Counted from the first letter of the stretch, positions 8,624-17,228 are shown. The stretch is 64,000 bases of DNA from Calothrix sp. PCC 7507 (GCF_000316575.1 NC_019682.1:2044001-2108000); one strand, 5' to 3'. Notes: generated by a model from the letters alone, not told the origin. Program-made: numbers and translations.

Positions 8624-9346
8624 TTAAACCGCTTCCCGCAGATGTGCATCCAAAAACTGTGTCAACTCGCGCCAAGAGTCTTCCGCTGCCAAGCGGTTAT
8701 AAGAAGAACGCTCATGACAAAAAAAACCATGATCGGCATCAGGATAAACCTTCAACCTGTACTCTTTGTGCAGTTCCTGGAATCTGGACTCGACTTGTTT
8801 GATACGTTCGAGCGGAATGAATGGATCAACACCACCGTGAAAGAAATATACGGGTACTTTGATGTTTTTGACTGCATCAATCCACTCATCCAGAACCATG
8901 CCGTAGAAGGGGGCTGCTGCCGCAATTTCATTTGATAACTTGCAAGCAGCAAGAAAAGTCAAACCGCCACCCAGACAGAATCCCGTCACACCCACCCGAT
9001 CTGGAAACACATTGGGTTGTGATTTGAGATATGTTACAGCCGCTCTTATGTCTTCCTCAACTGGCTTGCCGAAGTCGAGGCGATACATCATCGCCATTGC
9101 TTGCTCAACTTCGTCGTAGCCAAATGTGTTGTTTGGTAACTCACGATAGTATAAATCTGGGGTCAACACTACGTACCCTTCATTAGCAATTCGGTTCGCT
9201 ACCTCTCGGATATGAGACGTTAAACCAAAGGCTTCCATCAGCAGCAACACAGCAGGCTGGCTCTCAGGCTCAGTTGACCCATACAGGAAGGCGGGCATTT
9301 GTCCGTCGGGTGTGGGAATCATCACTTGTATCGGCTCAATTTGCAT
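8624..9346 (-). CDS. Dienelactone hydrolase family protein
   Basis: An alpha/beta hydrolase of 240 residues, a usual length for the family, which hydrolyses lactone or ester substrates. The catalytic triad is readable: the nucleophile cysteine in GVTGFCLGGGL (about residue 122), the aspartate in FHGGVDPFIP and the histidine in YPDADHGFF. The N-terminal strand MQIEPIQVMIPTPDGQMPAF is typical. The C-terminal stretch SWRELTQFLDAHL is the usual final helix. It is a single gene between the GIY-YIG gene and a toxin-antitoxin locus, with no clear pathway partner, so the physiological substrate is unknown. The overlapping plus-strand ORFs are shadows. Confidence 0.9.
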   Translation of the reverse strand: MQIEPIQVMIPTPDGQMPAFLYGSTEPESQPAVLLLMEAFGLTSHIREVANRIANEGYVVLTPDLYYRELPNNTFGYDEVEQAMAMMYRLDFGKPVEEDIRAAVTYLKSQPNVFPDRVGVTGFCLGGGLTFLAACKLSNEIAAAAPFYGMVLDEWIDAVKNIKVPVYFFHGGVDPFIPLERIKQVESRFQELHKEYRLKVYPDADHGFFCHERSSYNRLAAEDSWRELTQFLDAHLREAV

Positions 9347-9453
9347 TTTTTCTCTCCCTCAATTGATTGAGAATTGGCAAAAAAGTCACAAAAAACACGC
9401 TCGTCTAGAAATATTTCAGTAAAATCAGGGTTTCGGCTATGTCTACTATAAAG

Positions 9454-9490
9454 CGATGGCTGCGCTAAAGCGAAGCGCGTAATGCATCCT
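9454..9490. repeat. REP-like palindrome, inverted copy
   Basis: GGCTGCGCTAAAGC followed by GCGTAATGCATCC matches, in reverse complement, the unit at 10159-10205 and, more distantly, the REPs beside the transposase at 11160. It lies between the hydrolase promoter and the frameshifted toxin. Confidence 0.55.
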
Positions 9491-9508
9491 ATTGCCGTGG
9501 CGATCGCA

Positions 9509-9774
9509 CTACAATTGATCGAGCAGCATATCGTATTCCGCATGAGATCCAACCCAAAACCAGATTACAGTATCTTCTTCTGACCAACAGCACGATAATC
9601 CTTGTTGATGCGCGCAGAGTAAATGGGTAATTTTGGATGGATTTTCTTAAATCGCAAGCTGGGATAGCTCGGATCTTGCTTAAACTGCCGATAGGCTTGG
9701 CGAGTCTGCTCCTGAACTGACTTTGGAAGATCGGCAAACAGTTTACGAAACTGGGCAGTAGTACGAGATTTCAC
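9509..9774 (-). pseudogene. RelE/ParE-type toxin with a one-base frameshift
   Basis: From GTG at 9774 the frame encodes VKSRTTAQFRKLFADLPKSV, then RFKKIHPKLPIYSARINKDY and RAVGQ, a standard RelE/HigB-like mRNA interferase core. It then runs into an early TAA. Shifting frame by one base after RAVGQ restores EDTVIWFWVGSHAEYDMLLD, the conserved C-terminal strand and SHAEYD motif, ending at TAG 9509-9511. One base is therefore missing around 9585-9590. Either the toxin is inactivated or this is a sequencing error in an AAGAAGA run. The start overlaps the antitoxin stop (GTGA), implying translational coupling. Confidence 0.8.
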
Positions 9775-9992
9775 AACGTTTCTGGGTTTAATTCCTGAGT
9801 TTTGCCTGCCCGGTATTCTGTCATTGCTTCGGCTGCCAATTGAGCTAACAAATTTGGGGAACGGGCAAAAGACTCGTCCCATCGCCGTTCATCTTCAAGT
9901 TCTTCCAGAATTAGGGTGGCGATCGCATCTTGCTGGTCAGTAGGCAAGGTTTTCAATCGAGTGATCGCCTGCTCAAGTCGCTCAGTCATCAT
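9771..9992 (-). CDS. Antitoxin of RelE-type module
   Basis: A 73-residue, mostly helical, acidic protein (TERLEQAITRLKTLPTDQQD, AIATLILEELEDERRWDESF) with the pattern of cyanobacterial antitoxins paired to RelE/HigB-like toxins. The N-terminal region would bind operator DNA or dimerise, and the C-terminal AMTEYRAGKT stretch would cover the toxin; this is family inference. It overlaps the toxin by four bases. If the toxin is dead this is an orphan antitoxin. Two start codons (ATGATG) are adjacent. Confidence 0.8.
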   Translation of the reverse strand: MMTERLEQAITRLKTLPTDQQDAIATLILEELEDERRWDESFARSPNLLAQLAAEAMTEYRAGKTQELNPETL

Positions 9993-10097
9993 GAAAATAT
10001 GCTTCTTTGCAGGAGATGTTTCAATTATCGCGTATTGGTCGAGAACTGGGAAACCTGAACACTACAAACGTAAATCATTGCGATCGCTGTTCATGGA

Positions 10098-10240
10098 ATG
10101 ATGCAATTCGGATTTATTGATTAGTCTGCCCAAATCTAGCAGATCATCCATAAACTCTAGGATGCGTTACGCTGTTGCTTTAGCGCAGCCATGCCCGCAG
10201 GGCTATACGCATTCTACAAGATCGGCGATCGCACTAGCCT
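10098..10240. repeat. Solo copy of the transposase 5' flank, with REP
   Basis: The DNA from GAATGATGCAATT through TTGATTAGTCTGCCCAAAT and CTAGCAGA, then a REP (AGGATGCGTTACGCTG) and finally ATCGGCGATCGCACTA, matches the segment upstream of the REP-associated transposase at 11735-11855 in order and spacing. No transposase coding sequence accompanies it. It looks like a non-autonomous or left-behind flank. Confidence 0.7.
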
Positions 10241-10352
10241 CAAAAATTCAGTGATCGCTCACAAATATCTCAGCTATGGGCGATCGCTCATTCTTCCCAA
10301 ATAGTTTGTTAAGAAGTTGTCTAACCGTCAACAGACAGTAGAATAAGTAGTA

Positions 10353-10754
10353 TTAGGGTGAACGGGTGATCAGCCGTAGATTGGGAATTTCTAGGAAGTC
10401 TTTGATGTTGTGAGTGACTAGCAGTAAGTCGTAGCGTAGAGATGTTGCAGCAATCCAGGCATCTTGGGGCGAAATTGGTCGTCCTACGCTTTGTCGATAA
10501 GCACGAACCTGTGCCCATTCTCGACAAAGAGGTTGATCCACTGGAATAATTAGGTAATTCGAGAGGTATTGTTCTAACTGGGTGAGACGACGATCGCCCC
10601 ACCGACGTAAGATTGCCCACTGAAATAATTCAGCGACACTCATGAATGACAATGCCAATTCCTGACCACTCAAAAGTGGTAGGTAAGGGTCAGCATAATC
10701 ACTACCTTTGAGGATGAAGGAAGCAATGTCTGTATCAATCAGAACAAGACTCAT
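10353..10754 (-). CDS. PIN-domain VapC-type ribonuclease toxin
   Basis: A 133-residue PIN-domain protein, the usual VapC length. The four acidic metal ligands are visible: D in VLIDTDIASF near the N-terminus, E in SVAELFQWA, D in ISPQDAWIAATSL and D in LVTHNIKDFLEIPNLRLI. VapC proteins cut tRNA or other RNAs when freed from antitoxin. The gene lies just downstream of a 97-residue partner (10765-11058) on the same strand, separated by 10 bases, so they form an operon. All active-site residues are intact. Confidence 0.9.
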   Translation of the reverse strand: MSLVLIDTDIASFILKGSDYADPYLPLLSGQELALSFMSVAELFQWAILRRWGDRRLTQLEQYLSNYLIIPVDQPLCREWAQVRAYRQSVGRPISPQDAWIAATSLRYDLLLVTHNIKDFLEIPNLRLITRSP

Positions 10755-10764
10755 GGGAGTTTAG

Positions 10765-11058
10765 TTAGATTGCCTCTTGGCGCTGTTGTCGCACAAAGGT
10801 AAGAAAATCTTCAATAGAGTCTTCTTCCGGCCAAAAATCGGCCGCCAGGCCTTGGAGGTGATCAACAGTTGTGGGAGAATGGTTAGCAAGTAACTGCTTT
10901 AGCGTAGTACCTTGTAAAAACTGAGTACTCAGGGTTGTAAAATCGGGTTGAGAATTTGAGAATGAATTGCTTTGGGTGAGGATTTGTAGCAGTTGTTGGC
11001 ACTCTGTAGATGAGAGTAGTTGGATGGCAGCGATCGCGGCTTCAAATTGTGGAGTCAT
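10765..11058 (-). CDS. Probable antitoxin partner of the PIN toxin
   Basis: A 97-residue acidic helical protein (MTPQFEAAIAAIQLLSSTEC, then HLQGLAADFWPEEDSIEDFL, TFVRQQRQEAI). The WPEEDSIEDFLxFVRQQR ending is a toxin-binding tail common in cyanobacterial antitoxins of PIN toxins; the N-terminal half gives no clear DNA-binding motif by eye. It is placed first in the two-gene operon, as antitoxins usually are. Assignment rests mainly on that position and on size. Confidence 0.75.
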   Translation of the reverse strand: MTPQFEAAIAAIQLLSSTECQQLLQILTQSNSFSNSQPDFTTLSTQFLQGTTLKQLLANHSPTTVDHLQGLAADFWPEEDSIEDFLTFVRQQRQEAI

Positions 11059-11152
11059 AGTCTAGTTTTGTAGTTGTCTGCTTCTATGCTATTTGAATTC
11101 GGGTGCGATCGCCCCTCCAACTCATGCTTAAAACTGAGCGCCCAATATTGTA

Positions 11153-11181
11153 GGATGTGTTAGCGCCAGCGTAACGCATCC
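11153..11181. repeat. REP palindrome forming the 3' end of the transposase gene
   Basis: GGATGTGTTAGCG pairs with CGTAACGCATCC around a short centre. The last codons and stop of the transposase gene (GDALRWR-stop) are encoded inside this palindrome. Confidence 0.8.
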
Positions 11182-11729
11182 CCAAAATCCTCATCTAATA
11201 AGGGCATCAACTCTTGCTCCATTCCCCAATCAACCGAGTAAATACCCTGTGCGACATATCGGTGAAAACTGGAATATTTCCAATCAATTGCTTGCTGACA
11301 TAACCCATGCTTGACTGGATTGTAATGGATATAATCACAATGCTGTACAAAATCATCATCGTCTCGAATCCAATGTTCCCAAAATCGTCGCTGCCAAAGA
11401 TTGCTCTCTCTGCGGTTTTGCCGTGATTCACTCCGGTTTGCCTGCAACTGTAGGGCAGATGCTCCTTGCTTGGTGACATCGCTTTTAATCAAGCGCCAAC
11501 GAGTTGCATAATCACTATCATTGTGTGGTAAAGTCCAGATGCAGTGGATGTGGTCAGGTAACAATACAATGGCATCGATGGCAAATGGATATTTTTCACG
11601 CACCTTGAGAAATGCAGCGCGCAGCAAAGGAGGAGCAACATCCGTACAAAGCCACGGTTGTCTTTGATGTGTTACCTGGGTAAAGAAATAGGTTCCGCCC
11701 TCAATCCTGCTTCTGCGGTAGCTGGTCAT
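11160..11729 (-). CDS. REP-associated tyrosine transposase (RAYT, Y1/TnpA_REP family)
   Basis: A 189-residue single-strand DNA transposase relative of IS200 TnpA. The HUH metal site is LLPDHIHCIWTLP and the catalytic tyrosine lies in QHCDYIHYNPVKHG, a very characteristic signature. RAYTs are proposed to spread REP palindromes. The gene is flanked by REPs: 11153-11181 overlaps its 3' end and 11794-11821 lies 65 bases upstream of the start. The C-terminus ends within a REP. ATG at 11729 follows the flank repeated at 10098. The domain looks intact and probably active. Confidence 0.93.
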   Translation of the reverse strand: MTSYRRSRIEGGTYFFTQVTHQRQPWLCTDVAPPLLRAAFLKVREKYPFAIDAIVLLPDHIHCIWTLPHNDSDYATRWRLIKSDVTKQGASALQLQANRSESRQNRRESNLWQRRFWEHWIRDDDDFVQHCDYIHYNPVKHGLCQQAIDWKYSSFHRYVAQGIYSVDWGMEQELMPLLDEDFGDALRWR

Positions 11730-11734
11730 TGAAT

Positions 11735-11855
11735 GATACTATTGGGATTTGTTGATTAGTTTGCCCAAATTTAGCAGAGCATTAATAATTTGGTGATGCG
11801 TTACGCTATCGCTAACGCATCCTACGAGATTGGCGATCGCACTAAGGAAACCCAG
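11735..11855. repeat. RAYT upstream flank with perfect REP palindrome
   Basis: This holds TTGATTAGTTTGCCCAAAT and TTAGCAGA, then a REP at 11794-11821 whose arms GATGCGTTA and TAACGCATC pair perfectly, then GATTGGCGATCGCACTA. It is co-linear with 10098-10240. Promoter and transposition signals of the RAYT gene must lie here. Confidence 0.75.
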
Positions 11856-11875
11856 TCTACAGGACAGCAATCACT

Positions 11876-13024
11876 CTATTGAGGAATTTTGATATCATCG
11901 ATAAAAACTCCTCCCTCAAGCACTTCCCATGTTTTAAGCCGAGATCCATCTAAACGAAGCAATGTAAATCTACTGGTTTGAGTCCACCCTGCAAGGCTAG
12001 TGTATGGTTGGCATTTTACTAATCGCCTAATTTCCTGTTCATTATGTCTAGAAAGGGAGGTCGATGTTGAATAACCTAAAGAAAGGCTAGCTGAAGCCGT
12101 TAAACTAAAAGAGGTTTCTGAGCTAACTTCGCCACTCACCTTACCAAAGCCAGGAATTTTAGTTTCTGCACCGACCTTTGCACCGATTGTCTGTTCAAGA
12201 GTGTTGGCCACTTCTAGACCTGTAGTCTTGCTGAAATTTTCAGATTCTTCGGTCGTAAATCCTGCTCGAATCGTCACTTCATATTCTTGCTCTGAAGCTG
12301 TATTGTTGTACGTAAAGTACTGATCATTCAGTGTGTAGCAAACTTCGCGAGATAACAAGTAGTAAGGAGAATTCTGAACCTGCCAAGCCGGATTGTTATC
12401 ATTGACCATGAAATACGGTAATAGGAATGGTTTTCCTACAGGCTTCCAATTTCTAGAACTTTGAGGTTTTTGTGGACTTGTTAAAGCGGGAAACTCAGAA
12501 GGATCAGCAGCAGCAGGTTGAGAAAGAATTGCTTGAACTTTGTTCACACCGTCAATCGTCACATCGCCAACCTTCTCGATAATAAACCTCTCATTATCAC
12601 CGCCATCGGATTTATACTGCAAAACCTTAGCGCCATTGTCTTTGCTTTCTCCTGAGATGTCCAATATCTTACCGCTGTGTTTTGCTCGAATGTAGAAGGT
12701 ATTGGATTGACCTGAAACTGGATTTAACTCAAAGAGTTGATTGTCGCCACCACTCCAAGAATATTGAACAACTGGTTCTGATTCTGAGATGGAAAAATTA
12801 GGTATATGTATAACCTTCCCACTAGCCAAACTTGCAATCACAAAGTACCTACCAACATCATCAACCGGAAAAATTAAAAACTTTTGATTGATACCATCGC
12901 CATAGTTCCACTGTTGGAGGGGTGCATTATCGTCCTTCATCTTCTCAGATGGAATGTCCAGAACCTTGCCACTATGCTTCGCAGTAATCTTAAAAATGCT
13001 ACCTTGGAAAAACTTTGTGTCCAT
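11876..13024 (-). CDS. Ricin-type beta-trefoil lectin fused to a putative pore-forming region
   Basis: Residues 1-150 hold three trefoil repeats, each with an AKHSGKVLDI or SGKVIHIP motif and a closing aromatic/GGDNQ motif (QQWNYGDGINQKF, VQYSWSGGDNQLFEL, LQYKSDGGDNERFI). This is the ricin B-lectin pattern and predicts carbohydrate binding. Residues about 190-382 are different: long alternating Ser/Thr/Glu strands (GKVSGEVSSETSFSLTASAS, LSLGYSTSTSLSRHNEQEIR) like the membrane-inserting hairpin of aerolysin/ETX-MTX2 toxins, ended by a compact C-terminal segment. No signal peptide is seen. The call of a pore-former is structural inference; the lectin part is secure. It is a lone minus-strand gene diverging from the NLR-like gene at 13579. 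Confidence 0.7.
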   Translation of the reverse strand: MDTKFFQGSIFKITAKHSGKVLDIPSEKMKDDNAPLQQWNYGDGINQKFLIFPVDDVGRYFVIASLASGKVIHIPNFSISESEPVVQYSWSGGDNQLFELNPVSGQSNTFYIRAKHSGKILDISGESKDNGAKVLQYKSDGGDNERFIIEKVGDVTIDGVNKVQAILSQPAAADPSEFPALTSPQKPQSSRNWKPVGKPFLLPYFMVNDNNPAWQVQNSPYYLLSREVCYTLNDQYFTYNNTASEQEYEVTIRAGFTTEESENFSKTTGLEVANTLEQTIGAKVGAETKIPGFGKVSGEVSSETSFSLTASASLSLGYSTSTSLSRHNEQEIRRLVKCQPYTSLAGWTQTSRFTLLRLDGSRLKTWEVLEGGVFIDDIKIPQ

Positions 13025-13239
13025 TAGAGTATCCCCCTGTTATTACTTGTGAGAACGCCAATATCTAGATCAATAAGGGCGTACCTTAGAAGTGAGATTT
13101 ATGACTTAGCACTCAGTATTTAGAGTTGTTTAAGACACTATCAAAACTCCGGGGTGCAGTCTTTACAGAAAAGTATGGAGTTGTAGTATGCAAAGTATGG
13201 TTTGATGAAAATGTATACTTTGCTCAAGCTGGGAAATAT

Positions 13240-13305
13240 ATGGAGTTTGAACAGGCATAAGCAATCGCCAATCATGCTTTCAATAACAAAAGTGCTCGAC
13301 CCCTA
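13240..13305 (+). pseudogene. Decayed duplicate of the 5' end of the downstream NLR-like gene
   Basis: ATGGAGTTTGAACAGGCA at 13240 is identical to the start of the gene at 13579. It is followed by an in-frame TAA, then by ATCGCCAATCATGCT and TCAATAACAAAA-type sequence still alignable with the intact gene to about 13305. The DNA before it (AAAGTATGGTTT at about 13193) also repeats before the intact gene. The remainder of the 13025-13578 gap holds HIP1 sites and no gene. Confidence 0.8.
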
Positions 13306-13578
13306 CGTTACTCAAAAGGCGATCGCGCAGAGCGCCCACGAAGCGATCGCAAAACCAATTTAACCTAGAGAATCGGTGAGATGTGCCCAAAAGCATGGCG
13401 GACAAACAGACGAAACTAATTTGGCACTAGCCTGTACGATTTGCAACAAGATAAGCGATCGCTTTCTTTAGGTGATGAATCTTAACAATCTATCAAAACT
13501 CTAGTATGGATTTGAGTAAGGAAAGTATGGTTTAATTTAGCCTATATAAACTAAAATTCCTGCAAAAATGGCATAAAT

Positions 13579-16500
13579 ATGGAGTTTGAACAGGCACTGG
13601 CGATCGCCAATCATGCTGTCAATCAAAAACTCGCTAGAACCCTCTCTGAGGTGGAAATTGCGCTTTTGTTTGGTGCCTGGAACAACTTGACATATGAGCA
13701 AATCGCCGAGCGTTCAGGGTATTCTATTAACTACTTACAGCGAGATATTGGCCCTAAATTCTGGCAGTTCCTGAGTTATGATCTGGGTCGCAAAGTTAAC
13801 AAGAAAAATCTGCGCGGCATTCTGTCCCAAATTAATGCACCAATCCCCAATTGCCAACCGCAAAACCAACGTTCTGTAGATTGGGGCGAGGCGATTAATG
13901 TTTCTCATTTCTGCGGTCGTGAAGAAGAGATAGAAAAGCTGACGCAGTGGATAATTGAAGAACGCTGTCGCCTGATTGCGCTGGTGGGAATGGGCGGTAT
14001 TGGTAAAAGTGCTTTGGCTGCCAAAGTCTCTCAATTGGTACAAGCAGACTTTGAATTTGTAATTTGGCGCAGTCTCCGTAACGCCCCACCCTTAGAAACT
14101 TTGTTGGCTGAACTAGTTCCTTTCCTTTCCCAGCAGCAAGACATCCAAGCAAAACCAGAACGGTTGCTGTACTGGTTGCAAACCCATCGCTGTCTGGTGA
14201 TTTTCGATAATCAAGATACTCTCTTACAACCAGGCGAACACGCTGGCAATTATCAACCCAATTTTACCAACTATGGTGAATTGTTTCGGTTGCTGGGGGA
14301 AGCGAGTCATCAAAGTTGTATTTTCCTGACTAGCCGGGAGAAATCAACAGAAGTGGCGATATTTGAAGATTGGAATGGCGGAGTGCGATCGCTTGCTTTA
14401 CAAGGTTCCTGGGAAGCATGTCTGGCATTAATTGACTCTAAAGGACTAGTGGGAAGTGAGGCTCAAAAACGCTCCCTGTGCCAGTTGTATCGTTGCAATC
14501 CCCTGGCATTGAAAATGGTTGCCACTTCAATTCAGAGTTTGTTTGATGGAGAAATTGCCGTCTTTTTGTCAACAGAAACTCCGATATTTAACGGGATTCG
14601 TCGCTTACTCGATCAGCAATTTCAGCGGTTATCATCTCTAGAACAAACCATCATGTATTGGTTGGCGATTAATCGCGAATGGACTGCGATCGCTGAACTA
14701 CAAGCAGATATTATCCCTGCGGTTTCTCGTGCCAGTTTGTTGGAGTCCCTGGAATCGCTCACATGGCGCAGTTTCATTGAAAAGCGATCGGGCGAATATA
14801 CACAACAGCCTGTGATTATGGAATATGTCACAGACTGTTTAATTCACCCGCTTGCCACTGAATTGTTAATGGTGCAAACATCATTTTTCAACCATTATGC
14901 ACTTTTAAAAACAACTGTTTTAGAATATATCCGCGAAAGTCAAATTCGCTTAATTTTACAACCACTCATTGAACAATTAAAAGCTGCATTTCACAAAAAT
15001 TCTAAACGATTAGAGCAGCATTTGCAATCTGTTTTGCTGGTATTACGTACTGATTCAGAATCAACCTTTGGTTATGGAGTGGGGAACTTTATTAACCTGT
15101 GTCTGCGCCTGCAAATTGACCTCACTGGCTATGACTTTTCCCATCTGAAAATTCGCCACGCAGATTTCCGGGGTGTGCGGTTAAAAGATGTCAATTTTCA
15201 ATTTGCTCATTTTGCTCAATCTACCTTTACTCAAGTCTTCACGAGTGGAATGTGGGGAAAATTTAGCCCTGATGGGCAGCGCCTTGCTGTCGGGGATACC
15301 AAAGGAGAACTGCATATTTGGCAGGTGGAAGGGATGCAGCCATTAATGTCGATCCAGGCACATCAAGGCTGGGTTTTGGGAGCTGATTGGCATCCTGATG
15401 GCACAATGTTAGTTAGCGGTGTTGATCAAGCAGTTAGCCTTTGGGATGCCCGCACGGGTCAAAAACTGCGGGACTTACACGGCTATAACAGTTGCATTTT
15501 GGCATTAGCCTGGAGTCCCGACGGTAAGTATGTAGCCTGTGGAGGGCAACATTCCTTGCTTGTGGTTTGGAATGCTACAACCGGAGAGCGTTTGACTGAG
15601 CTTGGAAGCAACTCTGGCGATCAGAGTTGCTGGATTCCGAGTCTGGCATGGTTACCGGATGGGGCAGTGCTGGCAGCAGGCTATACAGATCACACGATTA
15701 AATTTTGGGATGTGGTGACTGGCGAGTGCATTCGCGTAATTTCAGACCATGAAAATTGGGTTTTGTCTGTGGCAATGCATCCCAATGGCAAAATCCTCGC
15801 CAATAGTGGGTATGATAAAACCGTCAAACTTTGGGATTGGCAAACGGGAGAATGTTTGCAAGTAGTTAACACCCAAGAGCTTTTTCATCGCCTAACCTGG
15901 AGTCCGGATGGCGAAAGACTAGCAGGGGGAAGTATCAATGGTTATGTTGTCAACCTGTGGGATCGCTCTCTGCAATGTCTAAAAGTGTTGCAGGGACATG
16001 AAAACTGGGTTTGGTCAGTTTCTTGGAGTCCTGATAGCAGAACCCTTGTCAGCGCATCTTTCGATCAGGTGATTAAATTGTGGAATACGCAAACGGGGCA
16101 ATGTGTCAAAACCTTGCGCGGCTACAGTAATTCTTCCTGGTGTGTCCGGTGGAGTAACGATGGCATTCTTCTGTTGAGCGCTAGCACTAACCATACTGTG
16201 CAACTGTGGGATAGTCAAACAGGGGAATGTTTGAGAGTCTTTTATGGACATACCAACGGAGTATTATTTGTTGCCTGGAGTCCAGACGAACGCTTGATGG
16301 CAAGTTGTAGTGCAGATACCACAGTTCGCATTTGGGATGTGCAGACGGGGCAATGCTTACAGGTGTTGCAGGGACATCAGGGTTGGGTAAGGACTGTCGC
16401 CTGGGGTCGGGATGAAAATTGTCTGATTAGTTGCGCCGATGATGGAACGGTAAAACTTTGGGATACTCATTCTGGGCAATGTTTATTAACGCTGTCAGGG

Positions 16501-17094
16501 CACAGTAGTCTGGTAAATTCCGTTGCTTGGTTTCCTGTAGGCAATCAGCTTGCCAGTGGAGGTTTTGATGGAACTATTCGGTTTTGGGATTTAAGCCTGG
16601 GTGTTTGTTCTCGTGTCATTTCTGTGGGTCGTTTCGTCGGTAGCGTTGCCTTTAGTCCAGACGGCAAAACCTTGCTTAGTGGAGACTACGAAGGTGTAGT
16701 TCAACTTTGGGATGTGGCCTGTGGAGAGTGTTTAAAAACCTTCCTGGGGCATATGAATGGGCGGATTTATTCAGTGGCGTGGAGTGCCGATGGCAACAAG
16801 ATTGCAAGTACCTGTACTGGTAAAACAGTCAGAATCTGGAATGTTGGCACGGGCGACTGTGAACAGATTATCCAGGGCGAAAATCACGGATTGTCGTTGC
16901 ATTGGCATCCAGTCAAGGACTTGCTAGCGATCGCTTTCCTGGAACAACCGATTCAAATTTGGGATGTGCAAACAGGTAAAACTGTGCAAACGTTAAAGAG
17001 ACAGCTTCCCTACGAAGGCGTGAATATAACTGGAGTGACGGGAATTTCCGAAGCGCAAAAAGCCAATCTCAAAGTATTAGGGGCGACAAAATAG
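13579..17094 (+). CDS. NLR-like STAND protein: HTH, NB-ARC ATPase, 14 WD40 repeats
   Basis: A 1171-residue multidomain protein. Residues 1-85 (LTYEQIAERSGYSINYLQRD) form a helix-turn-helix of the type seen at the N-terminus of VMAP-class bacterial conflict-system proteins. Residues 105-460 are an NB-ARC/STAND ATPase: Walker A GMGGIGKSA (about 137-145), Walker B CLVIFDNQD, and further STAND motifs LTSRE and RCNPLALKM. Residues about 550-1150 are 14 WD40 blades, each closing in WD/WN (VSLWDA, VKLWDW, VRIWDV). By analogy with NLRs, the WD40 platform senses a ligand and the ATPase oligomerises. No effector enzyme domain is visible besides the HTH. It precedes a Ser/Thr kinase by 134 bases. Confidence 0.93.
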   Translation: MEFEQALAIANHAVNQKLARTLSEVEIALLFGAWNNLTYEQIAERSGYSINYLQRDIGPKFWQFLSYDLGRKVNKKNLRGILSQINAPIPNCQPQNQRSVDWGEAINVSHFCGREEEIEKLTQWIIEERCRLIALVGMGGIGKSALAAKVSQLVQADFEFVIWRSLRNAPPLETLLAELVPFLSQQQDIQAKPERLLYWLQTHRCLVIFDNQDTLLQPGEHAGNYQPNFTNYGELFRLLGEASHQSCIFLTSREKSTEVAIFEDWNGGVRSLALQGSWEACLALIDSKGLVGSEAQKRSLCQLYRCNPLALKMVATSIQSLFDGEIAVFLSTETPIFNGIRRLLDQQFQRLSSLEQTIMYWLAINREWTAIAELQADIIPAVSRASLLESLESLTWRSFIEKRSGEYTQQPVIMEYVTDCLIHPLATELLMVQTSFFNHYALLKTTVLEYIRESQIRLILQPLIEQLKAAFHKNSKRLEQHLQSVLLVLRTDSESTFGYGVGNFINLCLRLQIDLTGYDFSHLKIRHADFRGVRLKDVNFQFAHFAQSTFTQVFTSGMWGKFSPDGQRLAVGDTKGELHIWQVEGMQPLMSIQAHQGWVLGADWHPDGTMLVSGVDQAVSLWDARTGQKLRDLHGYNSCILALAWSPDGKYVACGGQHSLLVVWNATTGERLTELGSNSGDQSCWIPSLAWLPDGAVLAAGYTDHTIKFWDVVTGECIRVISDHENWVLSVAMHPNGKILANSGYDKTVKLWDWQTGECLQVVNTQELFHRLTWSPDGERLAGGSINGYVVNLWDRSLQCLKVLQGHENWVWSVSWSPDSRTLVSASFDQVIKLWNTQTGQCVKTLRGYSNSSWCVRWSNDGILLLSASTNHTVQLWDSQTGECLRVFYGHTNGVLFVAWSPDERLMASCSADTTVRIWDVQTGQCLQVLQGHQGWVRTVAWGRDENCLISCADDGTVKLWDTHSGQCLLTLSGHSSLVNSVAWFPVGNQLASGGFDGTIRFWDLSLGVCSRVISVGRFVGSVAFSPDGKTLLSGDYEGVVQLWDVACGECLKTFLGHMNGRIYSVAWSADGNKIASTCTGKTVRIWNVGTGDCEQIIQGENHGLSLHWHPVKDLLAIAFLEQPIQIWDVQTGKTVQTLKRQLPYEGVNITGVTGISEAQKANLKVLGATK

Positions 17095-17228
17095 GCTAAA
17101 AAGCTTATGAGATAGAGAATACAGCAATTTATGGTAGAAAAAGCAATCTTAAAAACCGGATATTTTCCGGCTCTTTTGCGTCAGCCTATCTGATGTACAT
17201 TGAGAAAGGGCGAATGGTGTGAATTTTC

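Noticed and set aside
8609-8935. Plus-strand ORFs over the dienelactone hydrolase
   Set aside because: They are shadows of a clear minus-strand gene with a catalytic triad.
17157-17175. CCGGATATTTTCCGG hairpin after the NLR-like gene
   Set aside because: Stem of only five pairs and a weak T-run; not enough to call a terminator separating it from the kinase.
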